NCBI RefSeq assembly: GCF_003574095.1
Contig: NZ_QWLA01000001.1
Location: forward strand, 1 to 64,000
Direction of reading: 5' to 3'
Length of the DNA: 64,000 bases
Source of the DNA: Calidithermus roseus
Lineage (GTDB): Bacteria > Deinococcota > Deinococci > Deinococcales > Thermaceae
The notes below the pieces were generated by a model that did no database searches, was not told where the DNA came from, and saw only the letters and a program-made list of their open reading frames with translations. Positions 1 to 11,268 of the stretch are shown here, one piece after another. The stretch's first letter is position 1, and each line of letters opens with the position of its first letter. The position numbers and the translations under genes were made by a program.

Positions 1-105
1 GCCCCCCACGCCCCCGCCGCTGCGCTGGGCATCAGCCTGGGAGAGCAGGGGAAAGACCCCGAACACGGTGAGCAGCACCAGCAGCCACATCCAGATGCGT
101 CGCAT
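1..105 (-). CDS. N-terminus of an exported Gly-rich protein (cut by window edge)
   Basis: Only the first 35 codons are in the window. They encode a classic Sec signal peptide: a positive start (MRRIW), a hydrophobic core (WLLVLLTVFGVFPLL) and a probable cleavage after ADA, followed by a Gly-rich stretch (RSGGGVGG). I chose the ATG at 105 over the in-frame ATG at 117 because a TATGCT -10 box (113-118, minus strand) lies exactly 7 nt before it, the leaderless spacing seen at many genes here. The mature N-terminus recalls DUF1517-type exported proteins, but too little is visible to assign a family. Confidence 0.6.
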   Translation of the reverse strand, partial: MRRIWMWLLVLLTVFGVFPLLSQADAQRSGGGVGG

Positions 106-112
106 TGGGTCC

Positions 113-118
113 AGCATA
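113..118 (-). promoter_or_regulatory. -10 box (TATGCT), leaderless promoter
   Basis: TATGCT on the minus strand, 7 nt upstream of the ATG at 105. No Shine-Dalgarno is possible at this spacing. Confidence 0.5.
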
Positions 119-192
119 AGGCAACCGGCCCCGGCGCTGCCAAGCGCAACAGGTTAAAGACGCACCGCATTGAAACGTCAGAGGCAGTAAAC

Positions 193-289
193 TTGACAAT
201 ACCATGCTCATAGTTCATGCTAAGACTTTATGGTACTAGGTCACCAATCCCCGCTCTAAAAGCGCTAGACTGCGCTTAGCACTTATACT
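193..289 (+). promoter_or_regulatory. lon promoter region with imperfect palindrome
   Basis: Two candidate promoters are visible. One has a consensus -35 TTGACA (193-198) with a poor -10 CATGCT (216-221, 17-bp spacer). The other has a good -10 TATACT (284-289). An inverted repeat AAGCGC/GCGCTT (260-265 and 272-277, 6-nt loop), flanked by CTA/TAG, covers the -35 area of the second promoter and could be an operator. It is neither a CIRCE nor a HAIR heat-shock element. Confidence 0.45.
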
Positions 290-342
290 CCACTTCGGCA
301 GTTCTGGCCTTTAGCCCTGCAACATCGAACCAGGTGACTGTA

Positions 343-2796
<2,454 letters not shown>

Positions 2797-2840
2797 GGAA
2801 GGTCGATAGCCGATAGCCCAAAAGCCAAAGTGTGCCGAAC
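2797..2840. repeat. intergenic word-patch repeat
   Basis: Directly after the lon stop codon lie GTCGATAGCCGATAGCCC and AAAAGCCAAAG. The same words recur at 27127, 34513 and other intergenic sites in this window. Confidence 0.5.
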
Positions 2841-2888
2841 TTGAAGCAAGCAGGAGGGCCTGCCCCTCCAAAGGGCGGGCGATGAGGA

Positions 2889-4034
2889 TCACCGCCCGTA
2901 AGGCTCGAAGAGCTTGGCGTACTCGTCGAGGGCATAGCGGTCGGTCATTCCGGCCAGGTAGTCGCACACCGCCCGGTGCAGGCCTTGGCTATCCTGCGCT
3001 TTTCGCACGCCCGGCGGCAGCAGGTCGGGCTGGCGGGTGTAGCTCTCGAAGAGTCGCTCGAGCACCAGCTTTGACTTGCTCACCTGGCGCACGACGTAGT
3101 AGTGACGGTAGAGGTTGGCGAAGAGGAAGCGGCGCAACTCGGCCAGGCGGGGCCTGAGGTGCTCGGAGTAGCACGCCAGCAGCGAGGGGTGGGCTCGCAC
3201 GGCCTCGAGGCTGGTGATGGCGTGCTTTTCCAGGGCCTCGTGGGTGGCCTTGACGCAGTCGGTGATGATCAGGCCCAGCAGTTCGCGGATGAAGACGCGG
3301 CGCTGGAACTCGCTCAAGCTCTCGAGCCTGAAGCCCAACTCCTCGGCCAGCTCGGCCAGGAGCCTCACCTCGCCGAGCTGGGCCGGTTGCAGCAGGCCCG
3401 AGCGCAGCCCGTCGTCGAGGTCGTGGGCGTTATAGGCGATCTCATCGGCTAGGTTCACGACCTGGGCCTCGAGGCTGGGCCTGCGTTCGAGGCGCACGCC
3501 CTCTTGGGGGGTGTCGTAGAGGGTCTCGTGCTTCATGAGGCCCTCACGGGTCTCCCAGGTCAGGTTGAGGCCCCTGAAGCCGGGGTAGCGCTCCTCGAGG
3601 TAGGTCACGATGCGCAGCGACTGGCGGTTGTGGTCGAAGCCGCCGTGATCGTGCATCAGCTCGTTCAAGACCCGCTCACCCGCGTGGCCGAAGGGGGGGT
3701 GGCCGAGGTCGTGGGCCAGGGCGATGGTCTCGGCGAGGTCTTCGTTGAGCCCCAGGGCCCGGGCGATGGAGCGGGCGACCTGGGCGACCTCGAGGCTGTG
3801 GGTCAGGCGCGTGCGGTAGTAGTCCCCCTCGTAGTTGACGAAGACCTGGGTCTTGTACTCCAACCGCCGGAAGGCGGTGGTGTGGATCACCCGGTCGCGG
3901 TCCTTCTGGAAAGGCGTGCGGAAGGCCGATTCGCCCTCCGCGAACTCGCGCCCCCGGCTGTGCGCCGAGGTGCAGGCATAGGGGGCCAGGGTGGCGGCCT
4001 CGAGTTGCTGAAGTTTTTCACGGCTGTACAGCAT
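2889..4034 (-). CDS. dgt: deoxyguanosinetriphosphate triphosphohydrolase-like protein
   Basis: This is an HD-superfamily dNTP triphosphohydrolase, which cleaves dNTPs to deoxynucleoside plus tripolyphosphate and so affects pool balance. Visible signatures are the substrate motif RRLEYKTQVF and then RTRLTHSLEVAQVAR, the HD pair in AHDLGHPPFGHAGE, and a later NLADEIAYNAHD aspartate that completes the metal site. The 381-aa length fits the family. The start is ATG 4034, with a TAGACT -10 box 6 nt upstream and no Shine-Dalgarno, so it is probably leaderless. The gene is convergent with lon. Confidence 0.93.
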   Translation of the reverse strand: MLYSREKLQQLEAATLAPYACTSAHSRGREFAEGESAFRTPFQKDRDRVIHTTAFRRLEYKTQVFVNYEGDYYRTRLTHSLEVAQVARSIARALGLNEDLAETIALAHDLGHPPFGHAGERVLNELMHDHGGFDHNRQSLRIVTYLEERYPGFRGLNLTWETREGLMKHETLYDTPQEGVRLERRPSLEAQVVNLADEIAYNAHDLDDGLRSGLLQPAQLGEVRLLAELAEELGFRLESLSEFQRRVFIRELLGLIITDCVKATHEALEKHAITSLEAVRAHPSLLACYSEHLRPRLAELRRFLFANLYRHYYVVRQVSKSKLVLERLFESYTRQPDLLPPGVRKAQDSQGLHRAVCDYLAGMTDRYALDEYAKLFEPYGR

Positions 4035-4040
4035 GAATCT

Positions 4041-4046
4041 AGTCTA
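4041..4046 (-). promoter_or_regulatory. -10 box (TAGACT) of dgt
   Basis: TAGACT on the minus strand, 6 nt before the dgt ATG, consistent with leaderless transcription. Confidence 0.5.
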
Positions 4047-4189
4047 CGGGGCGGGACAGATCGCTCGCTTCGCCGGAAGCCGGGCTGGGTCGGAGGGTTA
4101 ATGCTGCTGACCCACGCACCTGGTCGGGGGATGACTAATGTAACCCGACCAAGCTGTAAAGCGTTTGTATAGTGACCTCGTGAAGGGCA

Positions 4190-7100
4190 GTGGTCCACAA
4201 GCGGTTCTTACATAACGCAAATCGTCTTTGGCTGAATTTGCCGCTAAGCGGAAAAGCTGCCCTGGTCGTGATATTGCCGGTTGCAATGCTTTTGGGGGGC
4301 GTGTTGGCATTCTTCGCTGCGCAGCAGGCCGAAGCGCGGACCTGGCTTCTGGTGAAGCGGGACTACGAGGTGAATCAGGCCCTCGACGGCTTCCAGCTGG
4401 GGCTCGAGCAGACTGCTGGGATGGTGCGGGGGTACTGGCTCACCCAGGACGAGAGCCTCCTCCGGCAGTATTCGCAAGGGTGGGAGCGGGCCCAGCGGCA
4501 CCTCCGGCGCTTGGCCGAGCTCGGGGGGGAAGGGGGCAGCCAGCGCCACATCCAGAAACTCCAGGCGCTCAGCGCACAGCTCTACGAACTCCTGAGTGCC
4601 TCCATCGGCGACCTTCGCCCGGATAGCCAGCAACTCGCCGCCCTGACCCAGCGGCAGCAGGAGCTGCTCGAGGCCCTGCGCGTCGAGACCACGGCGTACC
4701 GCCAGGTCATGGGTCGGGAAATCGCCCTGAGCCTAGCCCAGGCCGAGGGCGAACACCGGCGGAGCTATTTCGTGCTGCTGGCCTCGTTGCTTTTGGGGGT
4801 GCTCACGGGCATCTGGGCGGCCCAACTGTTGAGCCGGGGCATCGTGCGGCGGGTGCGGGTGCTGCAGCAGAATGCCCTGCGCATCGCCCAGGACCAGGAA
4901 CTGCTGCCCCACCAGCCCAGCCAGGATGAACTCGGCCAGCTCGCCGATGCGCTGCGGCAAGCCAAGGAACTCATCCAGGCGGAGCAGGAGCGCCTGAGGG
5001 TGGCCTTGCAGGCGGGAAAGCTCTGGCTGTTCGAGGCCGAGCTCTCCCAGGAGCAGGCCCGCCTCGACTCCCAGACCGACCGGTTCTTCCGCCGGGGAAC
5101 CATCGCCGACGAGCGCCCCTCGAGCCTGCTGGAGATCCTCGAGCAGATCCACCCCGACGACCGGGAAAAGGTTCTGGCCGCCTGGAACCAGGCCTTCGCC
5201 ACTAAGGAGCCCACCGAGATGGAATTCCGGGTGCTCGACTTCGCCGGCCAATCCAGCTGGCGTTCGGTGCGGGCCCAGGTCATCCGCAACCGGCTGGTGG
5301 GCGTGAGCATCGACATCAACGACCGCAAGGAGGCCGAAGAAGCCCTGCGCAAGGAGCGCGCCCTGTTGCACGACATCCTCGAGTACGCCCCGCTCATGGT
5401 CTTCCTCAAGGATACCGAGGGGCGCTACCTGATGGTCAACCGCGCCTACGAGACCATAGACGGGCGCTCGCGACAGGAGATCGTGGGTAAGACCGACCTC
5501 GAGATCTTCCCCCCAGACATCGCCCGTACCTTCCGCGAGCACGACCGCGAGGTGCTGCGCCTCGGCCAGCCCATCGAGTTCGAGGAATCCGACCTCAGCC
5601 GGACCTTCAGCTCCATCAAGTTTCCCCTGCGCAGCCACACGGGTGAGATCTATGGCCTGGGCGGGATCTCCGTCGATATCACCGAGCGCAAGCGCATCGA
5701 GGCCGCTCTGCAAAGCAGCGAGACCCGTTTCCGCCTGCTGGCCGAGGCCAACGTGGCCGGGGTGGTGCTCAGCGACGCCGAGGGCGGGATCAGCTACGTC
5801 AACCAGGCCTACGTGCAGATGCTGGGCTATACGCGCGAGGAGTTCGAGCAAGGCCGCATCCGCTGGACGGAGATCACCCCGCCCGAGTGGCTGCCCGTCG
5901 ACTGGCAGAAGACCGAGCAGGTGCGCCGGGAAAGGGCTTCGGTCATCTACGAGAAGGAGTATTTCCACAAGGATGGCCACCGAGTGCCGGTGCTGATGGC
6001 GCTTTCGCGCATCGAGCTGGCGGGGGATGAGCACTTCATCGTCACCGTGCTCGACCTCTCCGAGCGCAAACGGGCCGAGCGGGCCCACGAGGAGGCTATG
6101 GCCCTCCTGCGCACCACCCTCGAGTCGGTGGAGGAGGGGCTGGTCGTGCTCGACCTCCAGGGCCGGGCCCAGGTCTACAACCGGCGCTTCCTGGAGATGT
6201 GGGGCCTCGACGAGGAGGTGTTGAACGGGGATGTTGCCCAGCGCTCGGAGTTTTTCCTCTCCCGCCTCGCCCAGCCGCCTCCCTTTGGGATCGATCCTTA
6301 TGGCCTGCTGGCCGACCCCCTGGCCGAGGTGCGCGACACCCTGCGCCTGAAGGATGGGCGGGTGCTGGAGCTGCTCAGCCGCGCGCAGCAGGCCGGGGGA
6401 GAGGTGCTGGGGCGGCTGTGGGCCCTGCGCGACATCACCGCGCAGGTGCAGGCGGCCTCGAGCCTGCAGGCGGCGAAGGAGGAAGCCGAGCGGGCCAACC
6501 GGGCCAAGAGTGAGTTCCTCTCGCGCATGAGCCACGAGCTGCGCACCCCCCTGAACGCCATCTTAGGCTTCGCCCAACTGCTGCACATGGAAGCGCTCGA
6601 GCGCGAGCAGGCCGAGAGCGTCGAGCAGATCCTGCGGGCGGGCCACCACCTGCTCGAGCTGGTCAACGAGGTGCTCGACATCACCCGCATCGAGGCCGGG
6701 CGGATTTCGCTGTCCATCGAGAGCGTGCCCTTGTGCGGGGTGGTGCGCGAATGCCTGGACCTGCTGCGCCCTCTGGCCCAGCAGCGCCACATCGCCCTGC
6801 AAACCGACGGCCTCGAAGGGGGGCAGTTCGTCCTGGCCGACCGCCAGCGCCTGAAGCAGATCCTCTTGAACCTGCTCTCCAACGCCATCAAGTACAACCG
6901 TGAGGGGGGCTGGGTGCGCCTGTCGTGCCAGCCGCACTCCGGTGAGTGGCTGCGCCTGAGCATCAGCGACAGCGGCATGGGTATCGCCAGCGAGAAGCTG
7001 GAGCGGCTGTTCGAGCCCTTCAACCGCCTGGGGGCCGAAGCCAGCGGGGTGGAGGGCACGGGGCTGGGGCTGGCGCTCTCCCGGCGCCTGGCCGAGGCCA

Positions 7101-7624
7101 TGGGGGGTACACTGGGAGTCGAGAGCGAGGTGGGGGTGGGTACAACCTTCTGGCTCGAGCTGCCCCTGGCCCAGGCGCAGCCTGTGAGCGAGGAGTGGCC
7201 GCTCGAGCCCCTGCCAAAGCCGCTGGTTCTGCCGGAGGGTGAAATCCGGACCCTGCTGTACATCGAGGACAACCTCTCCAACCTGCGCCTGGTGGAGCGG
7301 TTGCTGGCCCGCTGGCCTAACGTGCATCTGATCTCGGCCATGCAGGGGCGGCTGGGCCTTGAGCTGGCCCGCTCGCTGAAGCCCGACCTGGTCCTCCTCG
7401 ACCTGCACCTGCCCGATATCGCCGGCCAGGAGGTGCTCTCGCGGCTGAAAGCCGATCCCCAGGTACTGGGCATCCCTGTAGTGGTGGTCAGTGCGGACGC
7501 CTCGCCCCAGCAGGTGCAGGGGGTGCTGGCCCGCGGCGCGGTGGATTTCCTGGCCAAGCCCCTGGACATCGAACGATTCCATCAGGTATTGAGCAGCGTT
7601 TTCGGAGGTGTGTATGAAGCCTGA
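4190..7624 (+). CDS. hybrid sensor histidine kinase, multi-PAS with receiver domain
   Basis: A 1144-aa inner-membrane hybrid kinase. In order: TM1 (about 21-43), an extracytoplasmic sensor of about 145 residues, TM2 (about 192-214), a HAMP-like linker, four PAS domains (about 265-385, 390-505, 510-630, 638-760; the first three end in DINDRKEAEEA, DITERKRIEAA and DLSERKRAERA type linkers), then HisKA with the phospho-acceptor His782 (MSHELRTPLNA), HATPase_c (N box LLNLLSNAIKYN, G boxes DSGMGI and GTGLGLAL) and a C-terminal receiver with Asp1071 (LVLLDLHLPD). The GTG start at 4190 is the best available, but its Shine-Dalgarno (AAGGG) is close, so the exact start is uncertain. The gene overlaps the next one by 11 nt, implying translational coupling. 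The signal sensed is unknown. Confidence 0.92.
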   Translation: MVHKRFLHNANRLWLNLPLSGKAALVVILPVAMLLGGVLAFFAAQQAEARTWLLVKRDYEVNQALDGFQLGLEQTAGMVRGYWLTQDESLLRQYSQGWERAQRHLRRLAELGGEGGSQRHIQKLQALSAQLYELLSASIGDLRPDSQQLAALTQRQQELLEALRVETTAYRQVMGREIALSLAQAEGEHRRSYFVLLASLLLGVLTGIWAAQLLSRGIVRRVRVLQQNALRIAQDQELLPHQPSQDELGQLADALRQAKELIQAEQERLRVALQAGKLWLFEAELSQEQARLDSQTDRFFRRGTIADERPSSLLEILEQIHPDDREKVLAAWNQAFATKEPTEMEFRVLDFAGQSSWRSVRAQVIRNRLVGVSIDINDRKEAEEALRKERALLHDILEYAPLMVFLKDTEGRYLMVNRAYETIDGRSRQEIVGKTDLEIFPPDIARTFREHDREVLRLGQPIEFEESDLSRTFSSIKFPLRSHTGEIYGLGGISVDITERKRIEAALQSSETRFRLLAEANVAGVVLSDAEGGISYVNQAYVQMLGYTREEFEQGRIRWTEITPPEWLPVDWQKTEQVRRERASVIYEKEYFHKDGHRVPVLMALSRIELAGDEHFIVTVLDLSERKRAERAHEEAMALLRTTLESVEEGLVVLDLQGRAQVYNRRFLEMWGLDEEVLNGDVAQRSEFFLSRLAQPPPFGIDPYGLLADPLAEVRDTLRLKDGRVLELLSRAQQAGGEVLGRLWALRDITAQVQAASSLQAAKEEAERANRAKSEFLSRMSHELRTPLNAILGFAQLLHMEALEREQAESVEQILRAGHHLLELVNEVLDITRIEAGRISLSIESVPLCGVVRECLDLLRPLAQQRHIALQTDGLEGGQFVLADRQRLKQILLNLLSNAIKYNREGGWVRLSCQPHSGEWLRLSISDSGMGIASEKLERLFEPFNRLGAEASGVEGTGLGLALSRRLAEAMGGTLGVESEVGVGTTFWLELPLAQAQPVSEEWPLEPLPKPLVLPEGEIRTLLYIEDNLSNLRLVERLLARWPNVHLISAMQGRLGLELARSLKPDLVLLDLHLPDIAGQEVLSRLKADPQVLGIPVVVVSADASPQQVQGVLARGAVDFLAKPLDIERFHQVLSSVFGGVYEA

Positions 7625-8648
7625 GCCCATGACCGTTCTGGTGGTCGATGATGAGCCCGCCAACGTCGTCTTCCTCGAGCGCCTGTTGCGCAAGGACGAG
7701 GGGCTGCGGCTCATCAGCACCCAAGACCCCCGGGAGGTCGTCGAGCTCTACATTCAGCACCGGCCCGACCTGATCCTGCTGGATTTGCACATGCCCCACC
7801 TCGATGGTTTCGAGGTGCTCGAGCAGCTCAGGCGCCTTGAACTCGGCGGCGACGTGGTGCCCAAGGTGGTGCTCACCGCCGATGCCACCCCGGAGGCCAA
7901 GCACAGAGCCCTCTCGCTGGGAGCCAGGGATTTCCTGACCAAGCCCCTGGATGCCCTGGAGGTGTTGCTGCGGGTGAAGAACCACCTCGAGACCCGCCGC
8001 CTGTACCTGGCCTTGCAGGGAGAAAACACCCTGCTCTCGGAGGTTGTGCGCGAGCGCACCCAGGAGCTCGACGCCGCCCGGCTGGAGGTGCTCGAGCGGC
8101 TGGCCAGGGCCGCCGAATACCGCGACGACGAGACCGGCGAGCACGTCAAGCGCGTAGCAGCCAACGCCGCCCGGCTGGCCGAGGCTTTAGGGCTGGAGTT
8201 CGCCACTGTGGACATGATCCACCACACCGCTCCGCTGCACGACGTGGGCAAGATCGGCATCTCCGACCTGATCCTCAAGAAACCGGGCAAGCTCACGCCC
8301 GAGGAGTTCGAGATCGTCAAGACCCATACCCTCATCGGTTCAGGGCTCCTGGCCGGTGGGCGCACCGAGATGCTGCGGGTAGCCGAGCGCATCGCCCGCT
8401 CGCACCACGAGCGCTGGGACGGCTCGGGCTATCCCGATGGGCTGTGTGGAGAAGCCATCCCCCTCGAGGCCCGCATCGTGTCGGTGGTGGACGTCTTTGA
8501 CGCCCTCACCAGCCGGCGGCCCTACAAACAGGCCTGGCCCGTCGAAGAAGCCCTGGAAGAAATCCGCAGGCAAAGCGGCAGGCAGTTCGACCCCCGCATC
8601 GTCGAAGCCCTGCTGAGCATTCAAAAGGCCCTGCGGGTCGAGGAGTAG
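7614..8648 (+). CDS. response regulator with HD-GYP domain (c-di-GMP phosphodiesterase)
   Basis: An RpfG-type output protein. The N-terminal receiver has the acidic pair VVDDEP and phospho-Asp in LILLDLHMPHLDG. A short coiled linker follows, then an HD-GYP domain with HDVGKIG, RSHHERWDGSGYPDG and VVDVFDALTSRRPYK all intact, so c-di-GMP hydrolysis is expected. I chose ATG 7614 (344 aa) over the in-frame GTG at 7608 because GGAGG (7604-7608) is 5 nt upstream of it. The start lies inside the 3' end of the hybrid kinase gene, which makes the kinase its obvious partner. Confidence 0.93.
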   Translation: MKPEPMTVLVVDDEPANVVFLERLLRKDEGLRLISTQDPREVVELYIQHRPDLILLDLHMPHLDGFEVLEQLRRLELGGDVVPKVVLTADATPEAKHRALSLGARDFLTKPLDALEVLLRVKNHLETRRLYLALQGENTLLSEVVRERTQELDAARLEVLERLARAAEYRDDETGEHVKRVAANAARLAEALGLEFATVDMIHHTAPLHDVGKIGISDLILKKPGKLTPEEFEIVKTHTLIGSGLLAGGRTEMLRVAERIARSHHERWDGSGYPDGLCGEAIPLEARIVSVVDVFDALTSRRPYKQAWPVEEALEEIRRQSGRQFDPRIVEALLSIQKALRVEE

Positions 8649-8673
8649 CTCGCCCTGCCGCCATTCGGGGAAC

Positions 8674-8690
8674 ACCCCCAGCCTGGGGGT
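8674..8690 (+). terminator. GC hairpin after the HD-GYP gene
   Basis: A 6-bp stem ACCCCC/GGGGGT with a 5-nt loop. No U tract follows, so it is a weak terminator or only a 3'-end hairpin. Confidence 0.35.
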
Positions 8691-8734
8691 GGGGCCGGGA
8701 CATCTGTCTAAAGAGACTCCCCGATCATGCAAAC

Positions 8735-9793
8735 GTGCGTCCTGACTTTAGCCGTTACCCTTTTCTGGTGGCCTGGGAGATGACCCACGCTTGCTTGCTG
8801 GCCTGCAAGCACTGCCGCGCCTCTGCCGAGCCCGACCCGCTGCCGGGCGAGCTCAGCACCGAGGAGGGCCTGCGGCTGCTGGAAGAGCTGGCCACCTACA
8901 CCCCCAAGCCCATCCTGCTCCCCACCGGGGGCGACCCCCTGCGCCGGCCCGACCTGTTCGTGCTGCTGGAGAGGGCCCGGGAACTCGGGCTCACCGTGGG
9001 GATCACCCCGGCGGTCACCCCGCTGCTGACCAAAGAGGTCGTCGAGCGTTTCAAGGCGCTGGGGGTCCACCAGATGGCCCTCTCGCTGGATGGGGCCAGC
9101 CCCCAGACCCACGACGGCTTCAGGGGGGTGCCCGGAACCTTTCAGCGGGCCATGGAGGCGCTCGAGTGGGCCCGCGAAGTGGGCCTGCCCACCCAGATCA
9201 ACACCACCGTCACCCGCCTCACCCAGGCCGAACTCTCCGGCATCGCCCGGATCATCCGTGAAAAGGGCGTCGCCACCTGGGAGGTGTTTTTCCTGGTTCC
9301 CGTCGGGCGCGGGGCCTTGCTCAGCCAGCTATCGCCCGAGGAGTACGAGCAGGTCATGCACTGGCTCTACGAGGCCAGCCGCGACCAGGGGATCAAAATC
9401 CGCACCACCGAGGGACCGCACTTCCGACGGGTGGTCATGCAGCGGCGCAAGGCCGAGGGCGTGGAGGACCAGGCCTTGGTAGGGCACGGGCGCGGGGTCC
9501 ACCTCTCCGACGGCAACGGCTTCGTGTTCGTCTCGGCCACCGGCGAGGTCTACCCCTCGGGTTTCCTGGCCGAGTCGGGCGGAAACATCCGGCAGCGCCC
9601 GCTGCGGGAGATCTACCAGAGCAGCCCGCTCTTCACCAACTTGCGCGACAAGAGCCTGCTACGGGGCAAGTGCGGGATCTGTGAGTACAAACAGCTTTGC
9701 GGGGGGAGCCGCGCGAGGGCTTGGGCCGAGACCGGCGATTACCTGGGCTCCGACCCGCGCTGCGCCTATCAGCCTCGAGCCTGGCAGAGCTGA
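8735..9793 (+). CDS. radical SAM/SPASM protein
   Basis: A 352-aa radical SAM enzyme. The CxxxCxxC cluster motif lies at the N-terminus (ACLLACKHC), followed by the glycine-rich GGDP segment, and a C-terminal SPASM-type cysteine set (CGICEYKQLC, then C in PRCAY) should bind one or more auxiliary Fe-S clusters. The opening WEMTHACLLACKHCRASAEP resembles the group that includes heme-pathway enzymes AhbC/AhbD and the TIGR04053-like family. It converges on the hemY end of a heme operon, which suggests but does not prove a tetrapyrrole role. The start is GTG 8735; a nearby ATG at 8727 is out of frame. Confidence 0.85.
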   Translation: MRPDFSRYPFLVAWEMTHACLLACKHCRASAEPDPLPGELSTEEGLRLLEELATYTPKPILLPTGGDPLRRPDLFVLLERARELGLTVGITPAVTPLLTKEVVERFKALGVHQMALSLDGASPQTHDGFRGVPGTFQRAMEALEWAREVGLPTQINTTVTRLTQAELSGIARIIREKGVATWEVFFLVPVGRGALLSQLSPEEYEQVMHWLYEASRDQGIKIRTTEGPHFRRVVMQRRKAEGVEDQALVGHGRGVHLSDGNGFVFVSATGEVYPSGFLAESGGNIRQRPLREIYQSSPLFTNLRDKSLLRGKCGICEYKQLCGGSRARAWAETGDYLGSDPRCAYQPRAWQS

Positions 9794-9844
9794 TGCAAAG
9801 GACTTCTTGCGATAGCCGACAGCTACCTCGTCGCGTTGCCCACA

Positions 9845-9873
9845 AACACCCGCCGATCCCGGCGGGTGTTTTA
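9845..9873 (+). terminator. rho-independent terminator of the radical SAM gene
   Basis: A perfect 11-bp stem (9845-9855 with 9860-9870), a 4-nt loop and then TTTTA. Confidence 0.85.
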
Positions 9874-11268
9874 CCCCACACGGCCTGATTGTCCGTGTGG
9901 GGTATTCGTGGGAACCGCTCTCAGGAATTCCACGGCTCGAGCCGCTTTCTCCTGGCCCATCCGCACCACCTCGGGCAGACCCACCCCGAAGTAGGCGGCC
10001 CCGGCCAGGAAGAGCCCCGGCAGGGATTCGGCCTCCATCGCCGCCGCCACGCGCTGCTGGTGCCCCAGGGTGTAGTGCGGCAGGCCCTCCTGCCAGCGGA
10101 AGACCCAGCTGCGCTCGGGCGGAGGCACCTTGCCCCACAGCCGTTGCAGGTCGGCCAGGGCCAGTCGGACCAGCTCGGCCTCGTCGGCCCTGACCCCCGA
10201 GAAGTAGGCTCGCACCAGCCCATAGCCCTCCGGGGCGCGGCCTTTCCACTTCTGGTCGGTCCAGGTGAAGCCCCGCACCGCGAAATTCCGGCCTGTCGCT
10301 ATCAGCATCCCGTGGCCCACTCGGGGGGGCAGGCCCTCGAGGGGGAAGGCCAGCGAGACCGTGGCCGAGTCGCCGTAGGGGATCTGCCGCAGGGCTCCAG
10401 CCGCGGAGGGGTGAAGGGGTTCCAGCAGGCGGGCGCTGACGCTGGCCGGGGTCGCCAGGATCACGGCGTCGGCCTCGAGCCAGCCCTCCGGGGTGTGGAT
10501 GCGCCAGCTCTCGCCCCGGCGCTCGAGCGCGGTCGCGGCGGTGCCCAGCCGCACCGTCACGCCGGTGAGCTTGTGTTCTAGCGCCCGAACCCACTGCCCC
10601 AAGCCGCCCTCCAGCGAGGCGAAGAGCTGGCCCGCCTCCCGGCTTCCCCGCTGGCTGCGCTGTTTGAGCGCCCCGCGCACCAGGCTGCCGTGCTCCTGCT
10701 CGAGGGCCTTGAGCTGGGGAAAGGCCGCCAGGGTGGAGAGGGAGTAGGGGTCGCCGCCGTAGATGCCCCCTGAGAGGGGTGCCGCCAGCCGCTCCCAGAC
10801 CTGCCGCCCCAGGCGGCGCTGGATGAAGGCCCCGAAAGGCTCGTCCCCTGCCTGACCCCTGGGCAGCAGCAAATCCAGCAAGGCCCGGGCCTTGCCGAAG
10901 GGGGAGAGCAGGGGCGTGAGGGCGAGGGCCTTGAGATCGCCCGGCACCACCATCTGCAGCCCAGCGGGGATAGGCAAGGCCCGCTCCCCGTCGTGGATCA
11001 GGGCCGAGGGCTGGGCGGGGAGGGTGCCCACGACCTGCCCCTCCAGCCCCAGCTCCTTCATCAGGGCCAGGGCCCAGGGCTTGTAGCGCACCACCGCGTC
11101 GGGGCCGCCCTCGAGCACGAAACCCTCCTCGGCCACGGTGCTGACCTTGCCCCCCAGCCGCTCGGCGGCCTCGAGCAGGCTGACCTGCAAGCTGGGGTCG
11201 GCCCGGTGGGCATGGTAAGCCGCGGCCAGCCCGGCCATCCCGCCCCCGACGATCACCAGGCGGCTCAT
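9871..11268 (-). CDS. hemY: coproporphyrinogen III / protoporphyrinogen oxidase (HemY/CgoX)
   Basis: A FAD-dependent amine-oxidase-fold enzyme of late heme synthesis. The Rossmann dinucleotide motif is at the N-terminus (VIVGGGMAGLAAAYH, then LLEAAERLGGKV), and the C-terminal FAD motif is LFLAGAAYFGVGLPEVV. With HemH and a chlorite-dismutase-type HemQ in the same operon, its substrate is probably coproporphyrinogen III, giving coproporphyrin III. I chose ATG 11268 over 11283 because it forms an ATGA overlap with the hemH stop. The last dozen residues (TNTPHGQSGRVG) are encoded by a terminator-like hairpin. Confidence 0.93.
   Translation of the reverse strand: MSRLVIVGGGMAGLAAAYHAHRADPSLQVSLLEAAERLGGKVSTVAEEGFVLEGGPDAVVRYKPWALALMKELGLEGQVVGTLPAQPSALIHDGERALPIPAGLQMVVPGDLKALALTPLLSPFGKARALLDLLLPRGQAGDEPFGAFIQRRLGRQVWERLAAPLSGGIYGGDPYSLSTLAAFPQLKALEQEHGSLVRGALKQRSQRGSREAGQLFASLEGGLGQWVRALEHKLTGVTVRLGTAATALERRGESWRIHTPEGWLEADAVILATPASVSARLLEPLHPSAAGALRQIPYGDSATVSLAFPLEGLPPRVGHGMLIATGRNFAVRGFTWTDQKWKGRAPEGYGLVRAYFSGVRADEAELVRLALADLQRLWGKVPPPERSWVFRWQEGLPHYTLGHQQRVAAAMEAESLPGLFLAGAAYFGVGLPEVVRMGQEKAARAVEFLRAVPTNTPHGQSGRVG
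9874..9902 (-). terminator. hairpin inside the 3' end of hemY
   Basis: A perfect 10-bp stem CCCCACACGG/CCGTGTGGGG with a 9-nt loop. It overlaps the last codons of hemY, whose TAA stop (9871-9873) lies between the two hairpins. Confidence 0.5.
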
